A stretch of 8,093 nucleotides of DNA from Aromatoleum sp. (GTDB lineage Bacteria; Pseudomonadota; Gammaproteobacteria; Burkholderiales; Casimicrobiaceae), in contig JAAFGU010000103.1 of assembly GCA_010365205.1 (NCBI GenBank), positions 1-8,093 of the forward strand, read 5' to 3'. Both the position numbers and the translations under genes were made by a program. The stretch's first letter is position 1. Each line of letters starts with the position of its first letter. The notes below the pieces were generated by a model. It had not been told where the DNA came from and made no database searches. It was given only the letters and a program-made list of their open reading frames with translations. Positions 1 through 6,786 of this stretch are shown one piece after another.

Positions 1-2
1 TT

Positions 3-59
3 CAGTTCAGAAACGGAGTCGAAGTGCCGAAGAAGGACCGTCAGAAAATCGCCGCCTGA
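3..59 (+). CDS. possible C-terminal tail of a gene entering from the left
   Basis: From base 3 the + strand reads 18 codons and then TGA. The predicted residues are charged and protein-like (FRNGVEVPKKDRQKIAA) and most third positions are G or C, like a real coding tail. It converges on, and overlaps by 19 bases, the end of the minus-strand MerC-like gene, whose last ~20 residues lose family resemblance over the same stretch. I do not recognise the family; a transposase or recombinase tail is possible but unsupported. The reading frame is too short to be sure it is translated. Confidence 0.25.
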   Translation, partial: QFRNGVEVPKKDRQKIAA

Positions 60-685
60 TCAAAGCGCCGTACACAACATTTGACAATAGCTCTCGCGGT
101 GGAGCAGTCGTTCTGACCGGCTTTCGCGACACCGAAACAGGTGTCGGTTTCACCGCCGGCGGCCGCGCGTGCGCTCGGCGAGAACACTTGCACCGACTTG
201 TACATGCCGTAGAACGTTCCTGCTGCCAGCAACCCGATCACCGCCTGGGTCGCGAGACGAGACGCGTCGCTGGCGGGCTGCGTTTCTTTGGGAGTTGCGG
301 AGACCGTCGCGCACGCCACGGTTCGGCGACCGTTTACGGCATCCCACACGCTGGCTGCGACGAGCACCATAAGCCCGACATAAATCGGCCAAGACTGCGG
401 ATAGAACCCCGTCACCATGAGCCACAACCCGGCGCTGCCAGCCAAGCCGCCCGCCAGCGCGATCCAGAACGGGACAAGGCTTTGGTGGCTCCGCGCCGAA
501 CGGTACAGCAGCCACAGGCTGAGTGCGAGAAAAGCCCCGAAAATCGGAAACAGATAAGCGTCGTTGACCAAAAAGCCAAGCCCTGCGGCACCCACGGCCG
601 CCAGCACGACGGGCACACCCAGGCAGCATGCCGCAGCGACACCGGCGCCAAGAACGCCGGAAAATTGTTTCATCAGTTCTTTCAC
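41..685 (-). CDS. merC: MerC-family membrane protein with a truncated DUF2282/bufferin-like C-terminal motif
   Basis: Predicted inner-membrane mercury (or other soft metal) transporter of 214 residues. Residues 1-120 follow MerC: a Cys pair at 20-21 in the first helix, further helices near 45-62, 72-92 and 100-115, and the MerC signature in which YVGL is followed by SVWDAV and RR (102-121). A linker and a fifth helix (about 143-162) then lead to CFGVAKAGQNDC (183-194), the metal-ligand motif typical of DUF2282 (BufA1, bufferin) proteins. That domain should continue with more Cys residues and a C-terminal GTC, but the frame ends 20 residues later in unrelated sequence (with a Cys pair at 203-204), so the tail looks cut or replaced. 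The start is GTG at 685; an in-frame ATG at 673 is an alternative and neither has a strong ribosome site. It is the last gene of the mer string, 137 bases after the oxidoreductase. Confidence 0.85.
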   Translation of the reverse strand: MKELMKQFSGVLGAGVAAACCLGVPVVLAAVGAAGLGFLVNDAYLFPIFGAFLALSLWLLYRSARSHQSLVPFWIALAGGLAGSAGLWLMVTGFYPQSWPIYVGLMVLVAASVWDAVNGRRTVACATVSATPKETQPASDASRLATQAVIGLLAAGTFYGMYKSVQVFSPSARAAAGGETDTCFGVAKAGQNDCSTARAIVKCCVRRFDQAAIF

Positions 686-822
686 GATGGGCTCATCGGT
701 TGTTTATCCGATCATGCGCCGGGCTTGCTCCTCGAATCCTGAACCACGTAATGTGCAGGTTGACCTGAGGATCCTGCATTGGCGGCTATTTTCGAGAGTG
801 TGACCGCACGTCCTTCTGCGCG

Positions 823-2172
823 TCAGACCATGCAACCGATGTCCGATGCTCCCGTCGGGTACGCGAAGATCGTCGTCTTCAGATCCCCGGCTGTCAGCCC
901 CTTCTGGATGGCCAACGCGAATACATTGATCACCTCGTCGGCGTGCGGACCGACCAGGTGCGCGCCTACGATGCGGTCGGTTACCTCTTCGACAAGGACT
1001 TTGAATCCGTAAACCGTTTCGGCAACGCGTCGCGCGGTGTACCAGTCCGATGCCCGGCGCTTCTGTGTCCGGAACTTGAGCCCGTTTTCGCGCGCTTGTT
1101 TCTCGCTCAACCCGACGGACGCGATCGGAGGAATCGTAAAGGCGACACTCGGCACGCCGAGATAATTTGGTTTCTCGTGATTGCCGTTCAGCATATTGGC
1201 CGCGGCGACCTTCGCATCGTGGCTCGCGACTGGCGTCAGTGCCGGGCCACTCGTCGCCGCGTCACCGGCGGCATAAACCGCAGGATTGGATACGCTCTGG
1301 AGGAATTCATTCAGCTTGAGGCGACCCTTGTCACTCTCGACGCCCGAAGCGGCAAGATCGAGCGGCTCCAGATCGGGGACCCGCCCGGCGGCATGGACGA
1401 CGAGATCGGCCCTGAATGCCTCATCGTTGCCGTTCGACGATGCGCGCACGGTTAGATTACCGCCAGCCTTTTCTATGGCTGTTACGCGCGTTTTCAACCG
1501 CACGTCGATCCCGATTTCGCGAAATTTTTCCATGAGCCAATCGACGAGGTCTGGATCGAACGGCGTAAGCATGCGGTCGGCCTGCTCGAGCACCGTCACT
1601 TGCGCACCCGCGCGCGCCGCAATGTGGGCCAACTCAGCGGCGATGAAGCCACCGCCGAGCAGGACGATGTTTTGTGGCAGTTGATCGAGCTCCAGGAACT
1701 CAGTGCTGGTGATGAGATGCTCCGCGCCGGAAACGCCAAGGTGCATCGGCACGGCGCCAACCGCAATCAGGATGAAGCGGCCGTCGAGTACTTCGCCGCC
1801 TATCGCGATCGAGTTCGGCCCGCAAAACCTGGCCCGACCGTGGTAGGCATCGATTTCATTTTTTGCGAAGTTCTTCTCCTTCATCGGCGGCAAAGGTTCC
1901 GTAAAACTACGTTTGAACTTCAGAAGGTCGTTCCACGCGATGGCCGGCTCGCCGCCGCCGATACCTTTGCCACGCATGCGACGAGCATGGTCGATCGCGT
2001 CCGCTGCGCCGACCAACACTTTTTTCGGATCGCAGCCGCGCAAGGCGCAAGTGCCGCCAAACGGCAGGTGATCGACGACCGCAACGCTCCATCCGGCAGA
2101 GCGACAGCGCGAAGCGGCCATAGACGCAGCGGTTCCAGTTCCGATGGCCACGAGATCGTAGTGCTTACTCAT
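823..2172 (-). CDS. FAD/NAD(P)-dependent disulfide oxidoreductase-like protein (class I pyridine nucleotide-disulfide family)
   Basis: 449-residue cytoplasmic flavoenzyme of the glutathione reductase/lipoamide dehydrogenase/MerA superfamily. Seen: FAD-binding GTGTAA (11-16); redox disulfide in GGTCALRGCDPKK (Cys42, Cys47); NAD(P)-binding GGGFIA (173-178) with an acidic residue after the second strand (VLEQ), which hints at NADH; second FAD motif YAAGDAA (300-306); dimerisation domain from ~340. The C-terminal catalytic motif reads AYPTGASD, so Tyr438 replaces the His of the usual HPT..E, and a Cys lies third from the end (Cys447). It has no HMA domain and no C-terminal Cys pair, so it is not MerA itself. 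The start ATG has GGAG (2182-2185) nine bases upstream. It follows merA after 158 bases in the same direction, so a role in mercury or thiol redox is likely from context, but the substrate is unknown. Confidence 0.9.
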   Translation of the reverse strand: MSKHYDLVAIGTGTAASMAASRCRSAGWSVAVVDHLPFGGTCALRGCDPKKVLVGAADAIDHARRMRGKGIGGGEPAIAWNDLLKFKRSFTEPLPPMKEKNFAKNEIDAYHGRARFCGPNSIAIGGEVLDGRFILIAVGAVPMHLGVSGAEHLITSTEFLELDQLPQNIVLLGGGFIAAELAHIAARAGAQVTVLEQADRMLTPFDPDLVDWLMEKFREIGIDVRLKTRVTAIEKAGGNLTVRASSNGNDEAFRADLVVHAAGRVPDLEPLDLAASGVESDKGRLKLNEFLQSVSNPAVYAAGDAATSGPALTPVASHDAKVAAANMLNGNHEKPNYLGVPSVAFTIPPIASVGLSEKQARENGLKFRTQKRRASDWYTARRVAETVYGFKVLVEEVTDRIVGAHLVGPHADEVINVFALAIQKGLTAGDLKTTIFAYPTGASDIGCMV

Positions 2173-2330
2173 CTGACGTTTCTCCGCACACAGTTTAAGA
2201 CCCGCACAGCTGGGTGGTTACAGGTGACGACACATACCATCACGGTGTTACCAGCAACGCGAAGGAGGGCAACAACGCTTGCTTGTTTGACATGAACCAC
2301 GCCCTGTTGAGGAGCGGCCGTGCCTGGGAG

Positions 2331-4040
2331 CTAACCGGCACAGCAGGACAGCTGGTTGACGTCTTTAAAGAAAGTCTGGGCGCAAAGTTTCAACCCTTCG
2401 ACCATCGTGAGGTAGGGGAAGAGTTGATCCGCGAGATCTTGTACCGTCATGCGGTTGCGAATCGCGAGCGCCGCGCTTTGCACGACCTCGCCCCCTTCGG
2501 CCGCGACGATCTGCGCCCCGAGCAATCGGCCGGAGCCGGCGTCCGCCACCAGCTTGATGAAGCCACGGGTATCGAAGTTGACGAGCGCCCGCGGCACGTT
2601 GTCGAAGGTGAGCGTACGACTATCGGTCGCAATTCCCGCCTGCTGCGCCTGCGCCTCGGTGAGTCCTACGGTAGCGATCTGCGGATCAGTGAAGATGACT
2701 GCCGGCATGGTAGTCAGATCGAGCGTTGCATCGCCGCCCGTCATATTGATCGCGGCCCGCGTTCCGGCAGCCGCCGCGACGTAAACGAATTGCGGCTGGC
2801 TGGTGCAGTCGCCGCCTGCGAAGATATTCGCGGCGCTGGTCCGCAGGTGCGCGTCCACCATGATGGCGCCCCGTTCGTCCACGTTTACGCCTGCGGCCTT
2901 CAGGTTCAGCGCTTGGGTGTTGGGTGCCCGGCCGGTCGCGACAAGCAGCTGCTCACTCGTCACTTTGCCGTGATTGGTGGAGAGCACGTATTCGCCGTTC
3001 TGAAACGCCACTCTTTGCGCCTGAGCGTGTTCGAGTACGCGGATACCTTCGGCCGTAAAGACCTCGGTCATGGCCGCGCCGATCTCGTGGTCCTCGCGCA
3101 ACAGCAGAGTGTGGAGTGCAAGGATAGTCACGCGACTGCCGAGTCTGGCGTAGGCTTGGGCCAGTTCCAAGGCAACGGCCGAGGAGCCGATCACGGTGAG
3201 GCGCGGTGGGATGGCGTCGGCGACGAGTGCCTCGGTGGAAGTCCAGTAGGGCGTGTCGGCCAACCCTGGAATCGGCGGGAGCATCGGACTCGCGCCCGTA
3301 GCGATGAACGCGCGATCGAAAGCAATCTTCTGCTCCGAGTCGTTGTCGCGCACCACTCGCAGCGTACGCGCATCGACGAAGCTCGCAGTGCCCCGGACCA
3401 GCTCGATGTTCGGATTGGTCGCAACAATGTTCTCGTACTTGGTCTGGCGCAGCTCGACCACCCGGCCCTGTTGCTGTTCCAGCAGAGCCTTGCGGTTTAT
3501 CGCGAGCGAGGGCGCCGGCGGGATTCCCGCGTCGAAGGGGCTCGATTGGCGCAAGCGGGCAATGTGCGCACTGCGGATCAAGATTTTCGATGGCACGCAG
3601 CCGACGTTAACGCAGGTGCCCCCGGTGGTGCCGCGTTCGATGAGGGTGACCTTTGCGCCTTCCTCGGCCGCGCGGATCGCGGCGGCGAACGCCGCACCGC
3701 CCGACCCGATGATGGCAACCTGCAGCAAATCCGGCTCGCTCGCCTTGTCCTCAGGCCGCAACAGCCCGCTCCCGGCGCCAAGGAAGGAACGCCCGTTCGT
3801 CGTGCCCTTGGCAGCCACGATGTCTCCGCCATCCAGCAGTTGCGCCCCAGAGCCCGCGGCCTTGATGGCAGCGACGAGCGGCGTGCTTTTGACCGCGCCT
3901 TTTGCTTCGACCCGCGCGGTACTCTCCAGGTTCGAGACGATGGACCGCTCGACGCCGGCCCCGCCCGAAAGCGCCTTCTCCACGGTGCGGGCACGGTGGT
4001 CGCAGGTCATGCCGCTTACCCGCAATCCATGATTGGCCAT
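2331..4040 (-). CDS. merA: mercuric reductase MerA
   Basis: 569-residue cytoplasmic flavoenzyme that reduces Hg(II) to volatile Hg(0) with NADPH; close to the 561 residues of Tn501 MerA. Order: one N-terminal HMA domain (1-~70), linker, FAD-binding GSGGAA (112-117), redox pair in GGTCVNVGCVPSK (Cys143, Cys148), NADPH-binding region beginning VIGSSAVALELA (283-294), second FAD motif AGGDCT (408-413), and the C-terminal Hg-binding pair Cys566-Cys567 near the end. Active-site tyrosines (Tyr265, Tyr543) fit Tyr264 and Tyr605 of Tn501. Oddity: the HMA motif reads GMTCDHR, so the second metal-binding Cys is Arg (codon 16, CGT, bases 3993-3995). The ATG lies two bases after the merP stop with AGGA (4053-4056) inside the end of merP, so translation is probably coupled. 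Transcribed from the mer promoter. Confidence 0.98.
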   Translation of the reverse strand: MANHGLRVSGMTCDHRARTVEKALSGGAGVERSIVSNLESTARVEAKGAVKSTPLVAAIKAAGSGAQLLDGGDIVAAKGTTNGRSFLGAGSGLLRPEDKASEPDLLQVAIIGSGGAAFAAAIRAAEEGAKVTLIERGTTGGTCVNVGCVPSKILIRSAHIARLRQSSPFDAGIPPAPSLAINRKALLEQQQGRVVELRQTKYENIVATNPNIELVRGTASFVDARTLRVVRDNDSEQKIAFDRAFIATGASPMLPPIPGLADTPYWTSTEALVADAIPPRLTVIGSSAVALELAQAYARLGSRVTILALHTLLLREDHEIGAAMTEVFTAEGIRVLEHAQAQRVAFQNGEYVLSTNHGKVTSEQLLVATGRAPNTQALNLKAAGVNVDERGAIMVDAHLRTSAANIFAGGDCTSQPQFVYVAAAAGTRAAINMTGGDATLDLTTMPAVIFTDPQIATVGLTEAQAQQAGIATDSRTLTFDNVPRALVNFDTRGFIKLVADAGSGRLLGAQIVAAEGGEVVQSAALAIRNRMTVQDLADQLFPYLTMVEGLKLCAQTFFKDVNQLSCCAG

Positions 4041-4042
4041 GC

Positions 4043-4336
4043 TTACTTGCTGTCCTTTAGCACGGACGGATAACCCGCATTCGCCGTGGCGTCGCGCAAC
4101 TTCTCGACACTGGTCTTGGCGTCGTCAAAGGTCACCACAGCCTCCTTGGGCTCGAACGCGACGGCTACTTTCTCGACGCCATTTACGCGCTGCAACGATT
4201 GCTTGACCGTGAGCGGGCACGCCGAGCAGGTCATGCCGGGCACGCTCAGGGTGACGGTTTTGTCGGCAGCCAGCGGTGCGCCCGACAGGGTTACGATTAC
4301 TAAAGCGGAACCGGCAGTGAGAAAGCCTTTCAACAT
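4043..4336 (-). CDS. merP: periplasmic mercury-binding protein MerP
   Basis: 97-residue periplasmic carrier that binds Hg(II) and hands it to the membrane transporter. Residues 1-24 form a Sec signal peptide (Lys3, hydrophobic core, likely cleavage after PLAA). The mature part is a single HMA fold with the intact motif GMTCSAC (Cys37, Cys40) and the typical MerP stretches AVVTFDDAKTSVEKL and AGYPS. Usual length is about 91, so this is full length. An AGGAG (4343-4347) sits six bases before the ATG and overlaps the stop codon of the 59-residue gene upstream, which suggests coupled translation. The gene lies between that small gene and merA in the MerR-controlled string. Confidence 0.97.
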   Translation of the reverse strand: MLKGFLTAGSALVIVTLSGAPLAADKTVTLSVPGMTCSACPLTVKQSLQRVNGVEKVAVAFEPKEAVVTFDDAKTSVEKLRDATANAGYPSVLKDSK

Positions 4337-4345
4337 GACAATCTC

Positions 4346-4525
4346 CTAGTAAAGAAACAAGCGGGCAGCGGGGACGGCTAACGTCACCATCAGCAGCAAT
4401 ACGCCCGCCACGCCGGCGACGGCGCGGCGATGAGTTACGAAGACCGCGAGCTTCGACATGACCGGCTCGACAAAAAGTGATGCCGCCAGCACGAGTGCGA
4501 CGAGACAACAGAACAAAACCGTCAT
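4346..4525 (-). CDS. small two-helix membrane protein with vicinal Cys pair, between merT and merP
   Basis: A 59-residue frame fills the space between merT and merP exactly: its ATG is seven bases after the merT stop, and its TAG overlaps the merP ribosome-binding site. It begins MTVLFCCLVALVLAASLFV, a hydrophobic helix with Cys6-Cys7, then a short loop with Glu20, Lys25 and THRR (31-34), and a second hydrophobic helix (about 36-52) ending LFLY. A Cys pair in the first membrane helix is the hallmark of the Hg(II) carriers MerT, MerF and MerC, but the rest does not match MerF, MerE or MerC as I know them. I infer a small accessory or transport protein of the mer operon; the function is unproven. 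The alternative is a degenerate remnant, but clean spacing and an open frame argue against that. Confidence 0.75.
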   Translation of the reverse strand: MTVLFCCLVALVLAASLFVEPVMSKLAVFVTHRRAVAGVAGVLLLMVTLAVPAARLFLY

Positions 4526-4532
4526 CCCCGGC

Positions 4533-4889
4533 CTAATAGAAGAACGGGACTACGTAAGGAAACGCGAGCGCCATCAACACGAGTCCGGATACCGCCCAGA
4601 ACATGACCTTGTACACGCCGTTAGTCTGCGGCAGCGCGCACACCTCGCCGGGTGCGCAGTCCTCCGCCACGGGCGCGCGGTAGATCCTGCGCCAGGCGAA
4701 CGCCATCAAGACTAGCGCCGCACCGATGAAGATCGGGCGATAGGGTTCGAGCGCCGTAAGATTCGAGATCCACGCGCCGCTCACGCCCAGTGCGACCAGC
4801 ACCAATGGTCCGAGGCAGCAGACCGACGCGGCGAATGCCGCGATGGCACCGCCGATAAGCGTCGCTTTCTGGGTACCAATTTCCGACAC
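4533..4889 (-). CDS. merT: mercuric ion transport protein MerT
   Basis: 118-residue inner-membrane protein that takes Hg(II) from MerP into the cytoplasm. Three helices are visible (about 12-34, 45-66, 92-114). The first holds the Cys pair Cys24-Cys25 in CCLGPLV. The cytoplasmic loop holds Cys78 and Cys84 (CAPGEVC), matching Cys76 and Cys82 of Tn501 MerT. SGAWISNLT, LEPYRPIFIGAALV and the end FPYVVPFFY are standard. I chose GTG at 4889 because GGAGG (plus-strand CCTCC, 4897-4901) stands seven bases before it and the product then matches the usual 116 residues. An in-frame ATG at 4940 would add 17 residues that are really the mer operator and promoter. It is the first gene of the operon. Confidence 0.97.
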   Translation of the reverse strand: MSEIGTQKATLIGGAIAAFAASVCCLGPLVLVALGVSGAWISNLTALEPYRPIFIGAALVLMAFAWRRIYRAPVAEDCAPGEVCALPQTNGVYKVMFWAVSGLVLMALAFPYVVPFFY

Positions 4890-4921
4890 CTTTGTGCCTC
4901 CGAACGGATCAAGACGAGCGT

Positions 4922-4953
4922 ACTCTAATGCCTGTACCATAGTACGGAGTCAA
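4922..4953 (-). promoter_or_regulatory. mer promoter and MerR operator (PmerT)
   Basis: On the minus strand the -35 box TTGACT (4948-4953) and a -10 box TAGAGT (4922-4927) are 20 bp apart; reading TTAGAG as the -10 gives 19 bp. This over-long spacer is the mark of MerR-family promoters, which MerR untwists when it binds the metal. Between the boxes lies the dyad GTAC-CATA-GTAC (4934-4945, plus-strand reading), flanked by GG on one side and CCT on the other, so it is slightly asymmetric compared with CCGTAC/GTACGG of Tn501. The divergent merR start is 21 bp from the -35, so MerR probably also represses its own gene from here. Confidence 0.9.
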
Positions 4954-4973
4954 GCCTCGAAGGAGCAGGTTCG

Positions 4974-5375
4974 ATGGAAGCCAACCTGACGATTGGCCGC
5001 CTTGCCGGGTCGGCACAGGTCAACGTGGAGACCGTGCGCTATTACCAGAGGCGCGGGCTCATGCGGGAACCTGCACGCCCGACCGGGAGCGTGCGGCGCT
5101 ATTCAGACGATGACGTGAGGCGCATCCGGTTTATCAAGCGTGCGCAAAATCTCGGCTTCACGCTGGAGGAGATCACCAATCTGCTCAAGCTAGAGGACGG
5201 CCGCAGTTGCCGCGAAACTGAGCGGCTCGCCCAGCAGAAGCTGGTCTTGGTGGAAGCGCGTATTGCCGATCTGGGACGACTACGGAAGACGTTACGCGAT
5301 TTGATCGGCCGTTGCGAGTCGGGCCGCGGAAGGATGGCTTGCCCGATCATTGAGAGCCTCGTGGCCGAGCGTTAG
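4974..5375 (+). CDS. merR: mercury-responsive transcription regulator MerR
   Basis: 133-residue dimeric regulator: represses the mer promoter without metal and activates it with Hg(II). The N-terminal winged helix-turn-helix (about 5-70) has the usual TIGRLA, NVETVRYYQRRGL and GSVRRY stretches. A dimerisation helix follows (about 80-112). The three Hg(II) ligands are present: Cys79, Cys114 and Cys123, equal to Cys82, Cys117 and Cys126 of Tn501. It is shorter than the 144 residues of Tn501 MerR only at the variable C-terminus and by a few residues at the N-terminus. The ATG has AGGAG (4961-4965) eight bases before it. It is divergent from merT and shares the operator. No merD is seen anywhere in the window. 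Confidence 0.97.
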   Translation: MEANLTIGRLAGSAQVNVETVRYYQRRGLMREPARPTGSVRRYSDDDVRRIRFIKRAQNLGFTLEEITNLLKLEDGRSCRETERLAQQKLVLVEARIADLGRLRKTLRDLIGRCESGRGRMACPIIESLVAER

Positions 5376-5429
5376 CCGCGCCGCGGCCTGAGTCTGGAAT
5401 TGGTGCTAAGAGCGTACCCACCCAGACGA

Positions 5430-5494
5430 GCCGGTTGGAACCACCAAAATCCGGAATGGGGCCATTGTGCGCTCCATGTGCAGTGCCAACCGGC
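5430..5494. repeat. 9-bp inverted repeat in the gene-free stretch between merR and dusA
   Basis: GCCGGTTGG (5430-5438) and its exact complement CCAACCGGC (5486-5494) lie 47 bases apart. A smaller dyad, GCGGA-TT-TCCGC (5498-5509), follows at once. They sit in the 256 bases (5376-5631) between merR and dusA, where I recognise no gene, RNA or known transposon end. They may be remnants of a mobile-element end, or chance in GC-rich DNA. Confidence 0.4.
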
Positions 5495-5578
5495 AGAGCG
5501 GATTTCCGCCCTCAATTTGCAGGTGCCACGTCGCAGCAGAGCGAAACCGATGGTGCCTGCCTGAGGATAAAATCGACA

Positions 5579-5605
5579 GTCGGTCCAAAAAGTTATTGGA
5601 CCGAC
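5579..5605. repeat. perfect 10-bp inverted repeat with 7-bp spacer, recombinase-core-like, upstream of dusA
   Basis: GTCGGTCCAA (5579-5588), spacer AAAGTTA, TTGGACCGAC (5596-5605) is a perfect dyad. Two 9-11 bp arms around a 6-8 bp spacer is the layout of a tyrosine-recombinase core site. The right arm and the next bases (TGGACCGACCGG, 5597-5608) recur exactly at 5677-5688 inside dusA. There is no T-run on either side, so a rho-independent terminator is unlikely. As RNA it would be a hairpin ending 26 bases before the dusA start, so a leader structure is the alternative. Confidence 0.7.
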
Positions 5606-5631
5606 CGGAGATCAAAAAAGGCAATTGTGTT

Positions 5632-6616
<985 letters not shown>

Positions 6617-6618
<2 letters not shown>

Positions 6619-6760
6619 GCGCGGCGGAAGTCACGGTGTCGAGGAAGTAGAGCAGCAGCACGTTGCCCGCCGGCCAGCCGAAGAACAGCACGCTGGCAAA
6701 CGGCACGATGTTGCGCGCGATGATCTGCGCGACGGCCAGCGGGGGCACCGGCATCGCCAT
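6617..6760 (-). pseudogene. 5' remnant of a DUF6498-like membrane protein gene
   Basis: An ATG at 6760, 26 bases after the stop of the epimerase-like gene on the same strand, opens a frame whose first ~48 residues look real: amphipathic start, then ARNIVPFASVLFFGW and GNVLLLYFLDT, which I recall as the beginning of DUF6498-type multi-helix membrane proteins. The resemblance stops at the end of dusA; the open frame beyond is only the complement of dusA, rich in Arg and Pro. So the gene lost everything after its first helix or two. The family name is from memory and moderate in certainty; the function is unknown. Confidence 0.55.
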
Positions 6761-6786
6761 GGTCGTGGCCGCAGGTCGCCCCTGGT

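Noticed and set aside
686..822. Possible small gene or regulatory repeat between the oxidoreductase and the MerC-like gene
   Set aside because: There are only short palindromes (CAGGT-TG-ACCTG and AGGATCCT near 757-775) and no frame with a ribosome site.
2173..2330. Extra small gene or separate promoter between merA and the oxidoreductase
   Set aside because: There is only a 17-codon frame and an imperfect hairpin (2216-2252); no convincing -35/-10 pair, so only the ribosome site at 2182-2185 is credited.
2214..4073. Long + strand open frame (619 codons) across merA
   Set aside because: It is antisense to merA, Arg/Gly-rich and matches no family; it comes from the GC-skewed codons of merA.
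4890..4940. 17-residue N-terminal extension of MerT from ATG 4940
   Set aside because: It would be encoded by the operator and -10 box of the mer promoter itself; GTG 4889 has a good GGAGG and gives the family length.
5579..5605. Rho-independent terminator after merR
   Set aside because: The stem is strong, but no T-run follows on either strand, and the dyad repeats dusA sequence.
5467..5631. 55-residue N-terminal extension of DusA
   Set aside because: It has no family resemblance, and ATG 5632 fits the known start of DusA.
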